Part shown: positions 1 through 7,164 of the stretch, in pieces
Layout of the letters: each line of letters begins with the position of its first letter
Position numbering within the stretch: position 1 is the stretch's first letter
Origin: Streptomyces humidus
Lineage (GTDB): Bacteria; Actinomycetota; Actinomycetes; Streptomycetales; Streptomycetaceae
Reading direction: 5' to 3'
NCBI RefSeq assembly: GCF_014649655.1
Contig: NZ_BMTL01000045.1
Span: 1 to 61,371 of the forward strand
Length of the DNA: 61,371 nucleotides
Made by a program: the position numbers and the translations under genes
Notes under the pieces: model-generated
The model's database searches: none
Told to the model about the DNA's origin: nothing
Seen by the model: the letters and a program-made list of their open reading frames with translations, nothing else

Positions 1-721
1 GGTCCAGTCGTCGGGCTGTTCCAACAGGGGTAGCACCAAGACCTTGCTCCTGCACCGCAGTCGACAGAGTAGATTTTAGCTTACATTAAATTAAATGTGC
101 CCCTCCTGGCCTTCGACAGCAGCGCAGCAGCGCGAGCGAGCCTCGACGTGCACGGAGAGCCGGCCGCCGTGGAGCGCGGCGCGCCTCCTCGTGCCAGTGG
201 TCGAGGAACCTGTGGCTGAAGGCGCCCCAGCTTGGAAAGTGGTGGCCCGGCGCAGCGGCGCAGCGGCGCCCAGGGCTTGAGATGCTGGTCAGCGCGACCC
301 TCACCCTCCCCCACCGGGCAGATCGAGCCCGAAGGCCCTGAGTGACGTTCTGCCGCATCGTTATGACCGCTGCATCCCGATTCTTCGACAGCTGTTCCAC
401 CTGTCCGGCGGCAGTGAGGTTGCTCGGGTGCGCTGGTTGCTGATCCTGCGCCGAGACCAATGTGCTGCTCTTCGCCATCGCCATCGCCATCGCCGTCGGT
501 GGCGGTGTGTTTGCGCGGCATGCTGTTCGCATTCGTAGAACTGCTGCGCGGCCGCGAAGCTACGAACACGGCCATGTCTGTCAGGCCGGGCCGGACAATT
601 CGCAGGCCGCGTGTCGAACCCGACCGCCATCAGCTCTCGACGGAGGCGCTCGCCCGAACATCGGTCGGTACGGTCATCGCATGAGGACCTTCACCTGATT
701 GAGCCTGTACCTCCCCAGGGA
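1..721. other. No supportable gene; AT-rich near-palindrome and short tandem repeat
   Basis: No reading frame here resembles a protein I recognise, and the frames are arginine-rich in the way non-coding high-GC DNA usually is. Two things stand out. An AT-rich near-palindrome lies at 83-98 (ACATTAAATTAAATGT), unusual for this base composition and possibly an operator. A short run of GCCATC units lies at 474-497 (three perfect copies and one variant). The segment may hold decayed coding DNA on the minus strand, but I cannot assign it. Confidence 0.5.
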
Positions 722-991
722 TCACGCCATGAAATACAGCGCGAGGAGAGTTCCGCACACCAGGGCGCAGTAGCCCTCGAATGTGGCGCGCAGCCAGATC
801 GGAGCGGCTCGGAGCTCCATGAAATCCAAGCCGATCAGGCGCACCTTGGCGAAAGCGATGACGAGGACGAGGGCGGTTGCGGTAGGGGAGGAACCGATGC
901 CGTGGCCGGCGCCGAAGTACCATGAAAGCAGTGTCGCGGCGACCAGGACGAGCCAGACAACGGTAAGCCGGGTGAGGCGCGGTCTGCTCAT
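722..991 (-). CDS. Cytochrome c oxidase subunit IV-type small membrane protein
   Basis: An 89-residue protein with three predicted membrane helices: about residues 8-28, 36-56 with a charged gap, and 66-88. The first helix is followed by a Trp-Tyr-Phe-Gly segment. Size, topology and position directly after a subunit III-like gene fit the prokaryotic cytochrome c oxidase subunit IV family, which accompanies NorE/CoxC-like proteins. It would act in the cytoplasmic membrane as an accessory subunit. The gene starts 10 bases after the upstream stop, so it is the last gene of a three-gene minus-strand operon. No catalytic oxidase subunit is present in the window. Family is inferred from topology and neighbour. 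Confidence 0.7.
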   Translation of the reverse strand: MSRPRLTRLTVVWLVLVAATLLSWYFGAGHGIGSSPTATALVLVIAFAKVRLIGLDFMELRAAPIWLRATFEGYCALVCGTLLALYFMA

Positions 992-1001
992 CGGGATTCC
1001 C

Positions 1002-1598
1002 TCACTTCACGAGGTACAGCAGGGAGAACAGGACGATCCACAGCAGATCGACCACGTGCCAGAAACAGGAGCCGCCTTCAATGAACGTGAACCGGCCGGA
1101 CGAGATCTGGCGTCCCCGCGACTTCACGGCAATGACGGTGAGTACGCCCAGCCCGAGCACGACATGGAAGAAGTGCACTCCGGTGAGGACGAAGTAGTAC
1201 ATGAAGAAGTCGTTGGTATTGGGCCCGATTCCGGACGTAAACTTGTCTCTGTACTCAAGGAACTTGATTGCCGCAAAGGTGAGGCCGCAACTGATGGCGC
1301 CTGCGAACAACCACGGTGCGACGGCCGTGGCACCGGCGCGCACGGCTCGGACGCCGAGGGCGACCAGCAGGGAACTGGCCAGTAGAACGAGCGTGTTCAG
1401 GACGCCGTAGGACTGACTCAATTCCTGCTGGGAGGTGGCGAACATCTGTGGGTGTTTGCCCAGCTGGACGAGGTAGGACCCGAAGAACACGGCGAAGACC
1501 ACCATGTCGCCCAGGAGCAAGAACCACAGTCCTTCCTCGCCGGGGACATGACGTGGGGCGCGGGGCTGGGTCGCCGAACAGGTCGTAGTGCGGGGCAT
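1002..1598 (-). CDS. Haem-copper oxidase subunit III family protein (NorE/CoxC-like)
   Basis: A 198-residue protein with five predicted membrane helices. It shows the subunit III N-terminal signature PGEEGLWFLLLGDM near residue 18, a glutamate in a FLEYRDKF segment after the third helix, and a GVHFFHVVLGLG motif near residue 142. The length suits the short five-helix NorE/subunit III type rather than the seven-helix type. In known operons such proteins accompany a terminal oxidase or nitric oxide reductase, but no subunit I or II is present here, so the partner must be encoded elsewhere. It sits 7 bases after the upstream membrane protein and 10 before the subunit IV-like gene. The annotated ATG has a weak ribosome site. 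Confidence 0.8.
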   Translation of the reverse strand: MPRTTTCSATQPRAPRHVPGEEGLWFLLLGDMVVFAVFFGSYLVQLGKHPQMFATSQQELSQSYGVLNTLVLLASSLLVALGVRAVRAGATAVAPWLFAGAISCGLTFAAIKFLEYRDKFTSGIGPNTNDFFMYYFVLTGVHFFHVVLGLGVLTVIAVKSRGRQISSGRFTFIEGGSCFWHVVDLLWIVLFSLLYLVK

Positions 1599-1605
1599 CC
1601 GGCTG

Positions 1606-2349
1606 TCACGTGCCCGCCGGGCTGAGCGGCGCCGAAGCAGCCGATTGTTTGCTCTCTTGCTCGCGTTCCTGCTGTTTGATGGCCTGGAGCAGCGGCACGG
1701 TCATCACGAAGAACCAGGTCCCGAGTACGGTGAGGGGCAGCCAGAAGGCGAAGATGCCGTTCCACGCGAAAGGTCCGGTGTGGAAGACGATGACGAGGAT
1801 GCCGGGCGCGAGCAGTATCGCGCACCACAGGCTGAAGTAGCCCACCCACCGGGGGAAGACGGGCTCGGCGCTCTTGTCGCTGAATACGGCGAGCGCGATG
1901 GCGATGACCTGGACTACCGGCGGGGCCACAAAGCCGACCAAGGGAAGCCAGCCGAGGTCGTTGAGGGCCTGGGTGATCTCGGGCGAGCGGTCCGCCGGCC
2001 GGTACGCCGCCGCGGACAGGGCGAACATCGGGAACACGAGGAGCAGGCACAGGACTCCACCAGCGGTGAGCTGTATGGCTGCGAGAGGCGACCGCCGGCC
2101 CTCGATGCGCCGCATCTGCACGCTGATGACAGCCGCCCACGGGAAGGCGAGCCCGGAGCCGATCATGGAGATGATGAGGCCGATCTGTATCCGCGTCTGG
2201 TGCTCGGTGTAGAAGCGCGCCACCTCGGATGCGCCCAGGTTCGGTGATGGCGGCGGAACCAGACCCGCGACGAACAAGAAGCCGATCATAAAGATCAGTA
2301 TCAGTCCGGGTCCGCACCATACGCACAGCCGCTGCATTCTCAGGTTCAT
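1606..2349 (-). CDS. Polytopic membrane protein of unknown function, first gene of the oxidase-like operon
   Basis: A 247-residue protein with about six predicted membrane helices (near residues 10-30, 55-75, 95-112, 140-162, 172-195 and 200-222). It ends in a charged tail rich in Gln, Glu and Lys. I do not recognise a named family; similar proteins are known to me only as hypothetical neighbours of subunit III-like genes in actinobacteria. The ATG follows a GAGGGG ribosome site at six bases. The upstream AT-rich stretch near 2371-2389 (TTTAACGTAAAATAAATAG) probably holds the operon promoter or operator. Role in membrane electron transport is inferred from context only. Confidence 0.6.
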   Translation of the reverse strand: MNLRMQRLCVWCGPGLILIFMIGFLFVAGLVPPPSPNLGASEVARFYTEHQTRIQIGLIISMIGSGLAFPWAAVISVQMRRIEGRRSPLAAIQLTAGGVLCLLLVFPMFALSAAAYRPADRSPEITQALNDLGWLPLVGFVAPPVVQVIAIALAVFSDKSAEPVFPRWVGYFSLWCAILLAPGILVIVFHTGPFAWNGIFAFWLPLTVLGTWFFVMTVPLLQAIKQQEREQESKQSAASAPLSPAGT

Positions 2350-2439
2350 AACGCGCCCCTCGAAGTGTTGAATTTAACGTAAAATAAATAGCGTGGCTGG
2401 TCTTGGTACGCAACTTCGGTCAGCACCTTCGCTCCGTGC

Positions 2440-2510
2440 TCGACGGTGCCGGAGCTGCCTTGACCGGCAGTCTACACGCCCTTACGGTAATACATACAGT
2501 AAAAACTGTA
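2440..2510. promoter_or_regulatory. Promoter with palindromic operator, copy of the 35.9-kb site
   Basis: A perfect-spaced palindrome lies at 2482-2502: TTACGGTA, five bases, TACAGTAA. A promoter-like pair reads rightward: TTGACC at 2460-2465, 17 bases, TACGGT at 2483-2488, so the operator overlaps the -10 box. The whole segment is nearly identical to the reverse complement of 35860-35920, in front of the moxR gene. Here it drives only a truncated tetR copy, which suggests it arrived by duplication. Confidence 0.75.
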
Positions 2511-2687
2511 GCAAGCCGTGGATGGCCGATGATGAAAGCCCAGTCGCAACCGGCGGGGTACGGAGGAGGAAGCGTGGACTCGGCAGCCCAGAAGCGGCGT
2601 GTGCCCTACCGGCAGGGTGAAGGGGAGCGCCTCCGGCAGGACATCCTGGACACGGCGACCCGCATCGCCGGCCGTCCCAGATGGTGA
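2511..2687 (+). pseudogene. Truncated second copy of the adjacent TetR gene's 5' end
   Basis: Bases 2511-2666 repeat 2905-3060 with only about four mismatches, covering the ribosome site (GGAGGAGG) and first codons of the tetR gene at 2968. In this copy a GTG at 2573 opens 38 codons that match the tetR N-terminus through the residues QDILDTATRI. The frame then runs into unrelated sequence and stops at 2687. The DNA-binding helix-turn-helix is missing, so no functional repressor can be made. It is directly preceded by the imported promoter/operator at 2440-2510. Confidence 0.85.
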
Positions 2688-2809
2688 CGCGGCTGTGCCT
2701 CCTCACACAGGCGGGAGTAAGCGGGAGGCGGATCCAGGGGTGCGGTCCTCGGCCGGGCGAAGACGAATTCGGGCGTGGGGCCAGGGGGCACGAGGGCTCC
2801 TCTCATCGA

Positions 2810-2873
2810 CCTAACGGCGTTAGGTTTACTAACGCCGTTAGGTGGTTGTCGAGGTGAGCCTAACGCGGTTAGG
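2810..2873. promoter_or_regulatory. Triple operator for the adjacent TetR regulator
   Basis: Three inverted repeats of one type lie in 64 bases: CCTAACGGCGTTAGG at 2810-2824, CTAACGCCGTTAGG at 2829-2842 and CCTAACGCGGTTAGG at 2859-2873. Each is a CTAAC/GTTAG palindrome. They sit 95-160 bases before the tetR start at 2968, the usual place for an autoregulatory operator. The motif is unrelated to the TTACNGTA operator found elsewhere in the window. Binding by this TetR is inferred from position. Confidence 0.75.
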
Positions 2874-2967
2874 TGGTTTTGGCGAGGCCCGTTCCAGACG
2901 GGTGGCAAGCCGTGGATGGCCGATGATGAAAGCCCAGTCGCAACCGGCGGGGTACGGAGGAGGAAGC

Positions 2968-3615
2968 GTGGACTTGGCAGCCCAGAGGCGGCGTGTGCCC
3001 TACCGGCAGGGTGAAGGGGAGCGCCTCCGGCAGGACATCCTGGACACGGCGGCGCGCATCCTGGAGGAGTCCGGTCGCGAGGACGCCCTGTCTCTGCGTG
3101 GCATCGCCCGCGAGCTGGGCATCGCCGCGCCCAGTATCTACCTGCACTTCAACGACAAGACCGACCTGGTGCGGACGGTGCTCGATGCCCGGTACGCCGC
3201 GCTGGCGTCGACCATGCGCGAGGCCGGAAGCGCGGCCGCCGAGGCCGGTGCCGACGCATGGGGTGTCCTGCGCGCCATCGTGGGCACCTACCGCGGGTTC
3301 GCCGTCGACAATCCCCGCCGCTATCGGCTCATGTTCAGCCTGGAGCAGCAGACTTCGGCGGAGGACCGGCGCGCCACCGGGCATCCGCTCGACCGGGTGC
3401 TGATCGCGTGGACCGATGCCGTTGACCAGTACCTCGCCGCAGCCTGTCCCGAGCAACGCGAGGAGGCCGACACGCTGGGGGTCCTGCTGTGGACCGGCCT
3501 GCACGGTCAGTTCGCCCTCTGGCACACCCTGCCGCATTCCTTTGTCGATGACGACACCATCCTGCGCGAGCTTGAGGAGGCGTTGATGAGGAGACTGCTG
3601 CCGCCGTCCGACTGA
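2968..3615 (+). CDS. TetR-family transcriptional regulator
   Basis: A 215-residue regulator. The N-terminal TetR domain covers about residues 12-60, with the helix-turn-helix LSLRGIARELGIAAPSIYLH and the following FNDKTDLV segment. The C-terminal part (about 75-205) is an all-helical ligand domain of the TetR_C type, with the GLHGQFALWHTLP stretch near the end. I chose GTG 2968 because GGAGGAGG lies four bases upstream. Longer frames to 2842 run through the operator cluster and are unlikely. The three CTAAC/GTTAG palindromes upstream point to autoregulation. A 5' fragment of this gene is duplicated immediately upstream. The regulated targets are not evident; the damaged ferredoxin/reductase genes that follow could have been one. 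Confidence 0.88.
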   Translation: MDLAAQRRRVPYRQGEGERLRQDILDTAARILEESGREDALSLRGIARELGIAAPSIYLHFNDKTDLVRTVLDARYAALASTMREAGSAAAEAGADAWGVLRAIVGTYRGFAVDNPRRYRLMFSLEQQTSAEDRRATGHPLDRVLIAWTDAVDQYLAAACPEQREEADTLGVLLWTGLHGQFALWHTLPHSFVDDDTILRELEEALMRRLLPPSD

Positions 3616-3716
3616 CCGCCGGACGTTGGATGCGGCCATCCAGCGGCGCACGGTGCGCTGACCTGTTGACGCCGACTTTTCGACGGCCAAGGCCCTGGAG
3701 GCCAAGGGCGCCTAAG

Positions 3717-3887
3717 TGTGTGGCCTCGGGTCAGTGTGTCCTGATCGCTCCGGAGGTCTTCGACCAGCGGGACGAGGACGGCATGGCCGTCCTCCTCGGC
3801 GAGCACCCCGCGCCCGAACTCCACGACGGGGTACGCGAGTCCGCCGCCGTCTGCCCCGCCGCGGCCATCCGGCTGGAGGAGAAGTGA
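3717..3887 (+). pseudogene. 5'-truncated 3Fe-4S ferredoxin fragment
   Basis: The frame reads CVASGQCVLIAPEVFDQ and ends CPAAAIRLEEK, the typical body of the small 3Fe-4S ferredoxins that serve actinobacterial P450s. It starts at the first cluster cysteine: the usual eight or so residues before it, and any start codon upstream, are replaced by unrelated sequence with a stop (TAA at 3713-3715 in another frame). A GTG at 3720 could start translation but would lose the first cysteine ligand. The stop overlaps the start of the reductase fragment (GTGA), showing an original ferredoxin-reductase operon. Confidence 0.75.
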
Positions 3888-4021
3888 CCGCACGTGTCGT
3901 GGTCGTCGGTGCCTCCGCGGGCGGACTGGCGACCGCCAGGGACCCGATCCGGAGCACCTCGGCCGGATCGGTCACGATTCCCGCCAGTCCTGTCAGTCGC
4001 ACACCGCGCGGCAGGTCGTAG
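3884..4021 (+). pseudogene. Truncated start of an FAD-dependent ferredoxin reductase
   Basis: GTG 3884 overlaps the ferredoxin stop by four bases. It opens a typical FAD-binding start, VVVVGASAGGLATA, with the GxSxGG nucleotide loop. After about 18 codons the similarity ends near 3940 and the frame runs through unrelated sequence to a stop at 4021. Some 400 codons of reductase are missing, so this is a deletion remnant. Confidence 0.7.
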
Positions 4022-4059
4022 TGCCTGCCGTCCTCGACAACCCGGATGGTGCTTGACAC
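3941..4059 (-). pseudogene. Possible 5' fragment of an unidentified minus-strand gene
   Basis: From GTG 4059 the minus strand reads about 40 residues of plausible protein (start SSTIRVVEDG, later VRLTGLAGIVTDPAEVLRIG) and then enters the reverse of the reductase fragment. An AT-rich palindrome at 4074-4088 lies just upstream, where a promoter/operator would be. The family is not recognised. The junction near 3940 marks the same breakpoint that truncated the reductase. Confidence 0.35.
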
Positions 4060-4073
4060 GATCCCATCTATTT

Positions 4074-4088
4074 AATCTATATTAGATT
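4074..4088. promoter_or_regulatory. AT-rich palindrome (probable operator)
   Basis: AATCTA, three bases, TAGATT forms a perfect palindrome in an AT-rich island (about 4068-4092) within GC-rich DNA. It lies between a minus-strand gene fragment starting at 4059 and the plus-strand ferredoxin gene at 4274. TetR or similar dimer binding is likely; the regulator is unknown. Confidence 0.55.
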
Positions 4089-4273
4089 GATGGGCGAGGG
4101 TGTCGTGTCGCGATGTGCACCCCGAATGGTTGGAACGCCGGTGACGCAGCCAAGGAGCACGCCGACGGCGGCACGACAGCCCGTGTCGAGATGACGAAGC
4201 CCGCCCTAGGGCGGATCGAGCAGCGGGACCCGGCCTGCACCCCCGCCTGACCGGACGGCATCCAGGAGCCACC

Positions 4274-4465
4274 ATGAAGATCACCGTTGATCGGAACAAA
4301 TGCACCGGGCTGGGCATCTGCGAGTCGTTGGCTCCCGAGGTGTTCGAGGTCAATAGCGCGGGAGACCTCGTCCTGCTCACGGACGCGGTGCCCGACGGCT
4401 GCCTGGCGCAGGTCGAGGAAGCCATCGCCGGCTGCCCGACCGAGGCGCTGGGGCTGGAGCGGTGA
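4274..4465 (+). CDS. 3Fe-4S ferredoxin
   Basis: A 63-residue ferredoxin of the P450-associated 3Fe-4S type. Cluster ligands are Cys11 (KCTGLGIC), Cys17 and Cys55 (AGCPTEAL). Length and N-terminus (MKITVDRNKC) match intact family members, unlike the truncated neighbour at 3717. It would pass electrons from a ferredoxin reductase to a cytochrome P450. A GGAGCC ribosome site lies just before ATG 4274. No P450 is adjacent; the only one in the window is at 46.6-47.8 kb. The following 237 bases hold no recognisable gene. Confidence 0.88.
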   Translation: MKITVDRNKCTGLGICESLAPEVFEVNSAGDLVLLTDAVPDGCLAQVEEAIAGCPTEALGLER

Positions 4466-4702
4466 TGCGCCGCGAACACCGGGCGGTCGAGGGAGTCCCG
4501 TCGGCGGACCCGTGCGGGGTCGAGGCGCACACAAGGACGGTTTCAAGGGGCGGACCCCGCTCGTCGGAACCGAGCGGCAGCTGTCCTGCCTGCAATGTCC
4601 ATCACCATTCGCATCGACTGAACAGTGAGCGTGTCGTCCGCCGACCGCGTTGTGCCGTCGCGGCAGCCGGAATACAGCACTGTGAGGAAGGACCGTCCGA
4701 CC

Positions 4703-5266
4703 GTGACCACTGAAGCCTTCGTCTACGACGCGATCCGCACGCCGCGAGGCCGCGGCAAGAAGACAGGATCGCTGCACGCCACCAAGCCCGTGTCGCTGGT
4801 GGTCGGACTGATCGACGAGCTGCAGAAGCGGAACCCGGGTCTGGACCCTGAGCGGATCTCGGACATCGTGCTCGGTGTCGTCACTCCGGTCGGGGAACAG
4901 GGCCAGGACATCGCGCGCACCGCCGCGCTGGTGGCGGGCCTGCCCGACAGCGTGGCCGGGGTACAGCTCAACAGGTTCTGCGCCTCCGGCCTGGAGGCGG
5001 TGAACACATCGGCTCAGAAGATCCGGTCGGGCTGGGACGAGCTGGTCATCGGCGGCGGGGTGGAGTCCATGTCGCGGGTACCGATGGGCTCGGACGGCGG
5101 CGCAATGGCAGCCGACCCGGCCACTGCCTACGACACCCGTTTCATTCCCCAGGGAGTGGCCGCCGACCTCCTCGCCACCATGGAGGGCTCGGGTGCCCAG
5201 GGCTGCAGTCACCGCGGGAGCCGGGCAGCCTCCTGGTGCTGTTACCCGTGCAGGGCATGCCCGTAG
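4703..5266 (+). pseudogene. Thiolase (acetyl-CoA acetyltransferase) truncated by an insertion/deletion
   Basis: GTG 4703 begins a clear FadA-type thiolase: EAFVYDAIRTPRGRG at the start, the active-site cysteine in LNRFCASGLEAVN near residue 95, and IGGGVESMSRVPMG near 115. Similarity ends near 5190 (about 165 residues of a normal 390-400). The frame then runs into IS630-like sequence and stops at 5266. The C-terminal half with the catalytic GHP histidine and second cysteine is absent, so the product cannot be active. It probably belonged to the same catabolic set as the intact thiolase at 28213. Confidence 0.85.
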
Positions 5267-5349
5267 CGAAGATCGCCGAGGTCTCGTTCACCAGCGCGGA
5301 CCGGGTCCGGAATGTGATCCATGACTTCTCGGCGGACGGCCTTTCGTAG
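5218..5349 (+). mobile_element. IS630-family transposase fragment
   Basis: In the frame ending with TAG 5347-5349 the sequence reads LLVLLPVQGMPVAKIAEV and then TSADRVRNVIHDF, the N-terminal helix-turn-helix region of IS630-type transposases. Only about 43 codons remain, joined to the broken thiolase. No DDE catalytic region or inverted repeats are present, so it is a dead remnant. Confidence 0.65.
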
Positions 5350-5408
5350 TCGTTACGTCGGTGTGCTCGGGGTCGCTTGGGCGTGCCCAGTGGTGCGGTT
5401 CGGCTGTG

Positions 5409-5645
5409 TCAGCTCGTGAACTGCTCGAACGGTGTGACGGCGGCCCGGGTCAGGAGTGAGCGCTCGCCCGGGTCGATCTCGGCCTGCTTCACCCAGTCAC
5501 GCGCCGCGGTCTCGGTCAGATCGAAGTCCTTGGCGATCTGACCGAGACCGCGGTCACCGCGTCGGCACAGCTCAACGATCTCGGCCTTGAACTCCGGCGT
5601 GAACGAGCGGCGAGGGCGAGGCTTCTTCTTCCCCATGCTCTCCAT
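5409..5645 (-). mobile_element. IS3-family transposase OrfA fragment
   Basis: From ATG 5645, nine bases after GGGAGG, the frame reads MESMGKKKPRPRRSFTPEFK and then the OrfA helix-turn-helix (EIVELCRRGDRGLGQIAKDF, TETAARDWVKQAE). It ends after 78 codons at an abnormal tail, whereas OrfA usually runs to about 90-110 residues before the -1 frameshift into OrfB. OrfB is missing. This is the 5' end of an IS3-like element, truncated on the side facing the IS630 fragment. Confidence 0.75.
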
Positions 5646-5733
5646 GATGGACATCCTCCCGGGGCTGAACCCCTGATCTCGGATGTCCGTCAAAGCGGAT
5701 CAAGCCCACGGCGCCGGTGAACCGCGCAGCTGT

Positions 5734-7164
5734 TCACGCGTCCTGTGCAGGTCCGGTGTCATCGCCGGCCACGGGGCGACCGCCGATCAGCACCAGCCGT
5801 ACCAGCTCGGCGTCCAAGAGGAGCAGTGCCTGGGGCATGGGGGCGCGCAACAGCACCAGATCGGCGGGCGTCCCGGGGTGGATCCGCTGCGGCGAGTCGC
5901 CCGGCCGCCGGGCGGTGGAGAGGTAGCCCTCCAGTGCCTGGGCGGGAGTGAGCCGTTCGCCGGGTCCGAGGACGGTGCCCGAGCCGGTGCGCCGCTGCAC
6001 GGCGGCGCGCATGACCGCCCAGGGGTCGATGGGCCCGTAGGGGGAGTCGCTTGACAGGCCCACCGGGATCCCGGCCGCACGCAGCGACGCGCAGCGGTAC
6101 AGGTCGCCGTGCTCGTCGGCGGGTGTGCCGCGGCGGTAGTCGTCGCCGCGGTCGGCGAGGAAGCCCGGCTGGGTCACCACTCGCAGGCCCAGGCGCCGTA
6201 TGGCCGGCAGCACTTCGCAAGGAGTCAGGGACGCGTGTTCCAGCCGGTCGCCGGGGAGCGTACCCACTTCCTCCAGTACCGCCAGGAGCAGCAGGATCGC
6301 TTCGCGGGTCACGCAGTGCACGGCGACCGGCCGGCCGGTCCGGTGCGCCGCCTCGACGGCTTCGGCGAGTTCGTCGTAGCCGGGCAGCGCCGAGTCGGCG
6401 ATGACGATCTTCCACGGGCCGGCTTGCGGACCGGACCGTCCGGGCGGGCTGCCGGTGAGCGGTGCGCCGAGCAGGTGCACCCGTTGCGGCAGTTCTGCGC
6501 GGGCCATCGCCTCGGACACGGCCGCGACCGTGGCGGCGTCCAGGCCGGGCGTGGCGTCGGTGACCGTGGTGATGCCGTATCCGGCCAGTCGTCGGCCCAG
6601 GTCGGCCAGCGAGGGCGGGGCACCGGGCGGCAGGCGATCGCGCAGCCAGGCGTCCGCCCGCCACAGCCGTCCGGTCGGGCGGCCGTCGGCGTCCCGTTCC
6701 ACCCCGGCGTGATCGGCCGTGGCCAGGCCGACGGCCGCGACAGCACGGGAGTTGAGCATCCACAGCGCGCCGCTGCGGTGCTGCACCCTCACCGGCACGT
6801 CACCGCGCAGCGCGTCCAGCCGGGACGCGTCCAACTCGCCCGCCACGGATTCGTGGTAGCGCACCCCCCGGACCCAGCCGTGCCGGTCGGGGCCGGCGCG
6901 GTGCAGGGCCCGCGTCAGCCCCTGCGCGTCGTGGACCGTGGCAGGGTCGCATGCGGCGGAGGCGAGGTCCGCCGCGGTGGCGAACAGGTGCAGGTGATGG
7001 TCCGTCAACCCGGGCAGCAGGGCTCCACCGTGCGCCTGGAGCTCGTGCTCCGCACGGCCCGCGCGCGGCAGGGCGTGGCCCGTCTCCAGCACTCGGCCGC
7101 GTCCGATCCGCACATCCAGGAGCTCTCCGTCGATCTCCGCGCCGCGGATGAGCAGGCCGGTCAT
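5734..7164 (-). CDS. Amidohydrolase family protein (YtcJ-like)
   Basis: A 476-residue metal-dependent hydrolase of the amidohydrolase superfamily. Visible motifs: LLIRGAEIDG at the N-terminal beta-sandwich, the HxH metal pair in GLTDHHLHLFATA near residue 60, a metal-ligand histidine in VAVHCVTRE, EHASLTP, and a conserved aspartate in GLSSDSPYGP near residue 385. The C-terminus returns to the sandwich (GTPADLVLLRAPM). YtcJ-type proteins hydrolyse amides or cyclic substrates, but the substrate here is unknown. ATG 7164 overlaps the stop of the upstream CoA-transferase by four bases (ATGA), so the two are translationally coupled. Neighbours suggest a role in an acyl-CoA catabolic route. Confidence 0.85.
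   Translation of the reverse strand: MTGLLIRGAEIDGELLDVRIGRGRVLETGHALPRAGRAEHELQAHGGALLPGLTDHHLHLFATAADLASAACDPATVHDAQGLTRALHRAGPDRHGWVRGVRYHESVAGELDASRLDALRGDVPVRVQHRSGALWMLNSRAVAAVGLATADHAGVERDADGRPTGRLWRADAWLRDRLPPGAPPSLADLGRRLAGYGITTVTDATPGLDAATVAAVSEAMARAELPQRVHLLGAPLTGSPPGRSGPQAGPWKIVIADSALPGYDELAEAVEAAHRTGRPVAVHCVTREAILLLLAVLEEVGTLPGDRLEHASLTPCEVLPAIRRLGLRVVTQPGFLADRGDDYRRGTPADEHGDLYRCASLRAAGIPVGLSSDSPYGPIDPWAVMRAAVQRRTGSGTVLGPGERLTPAQALEGYLSTARRPGDSPQRIHPGTPADLVLLRAPMPQALLLLDAELVRLVLIGGRPVAGDDTGPAQDA

Noticed and set aside
474..497. GCCATC run considered as a possible CRISPR or regulatory repeat
   Set aside because: Only three to four adjoining hexamers without spacers; simple slippage repeat.
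1418..2413. 331-codon minus-strand frame overlapping the membrane-protein gene in another frame
   Set aside because: Arg/Pro-rich composition and no membrane or domain pattern, unlike the 247-residue frame.
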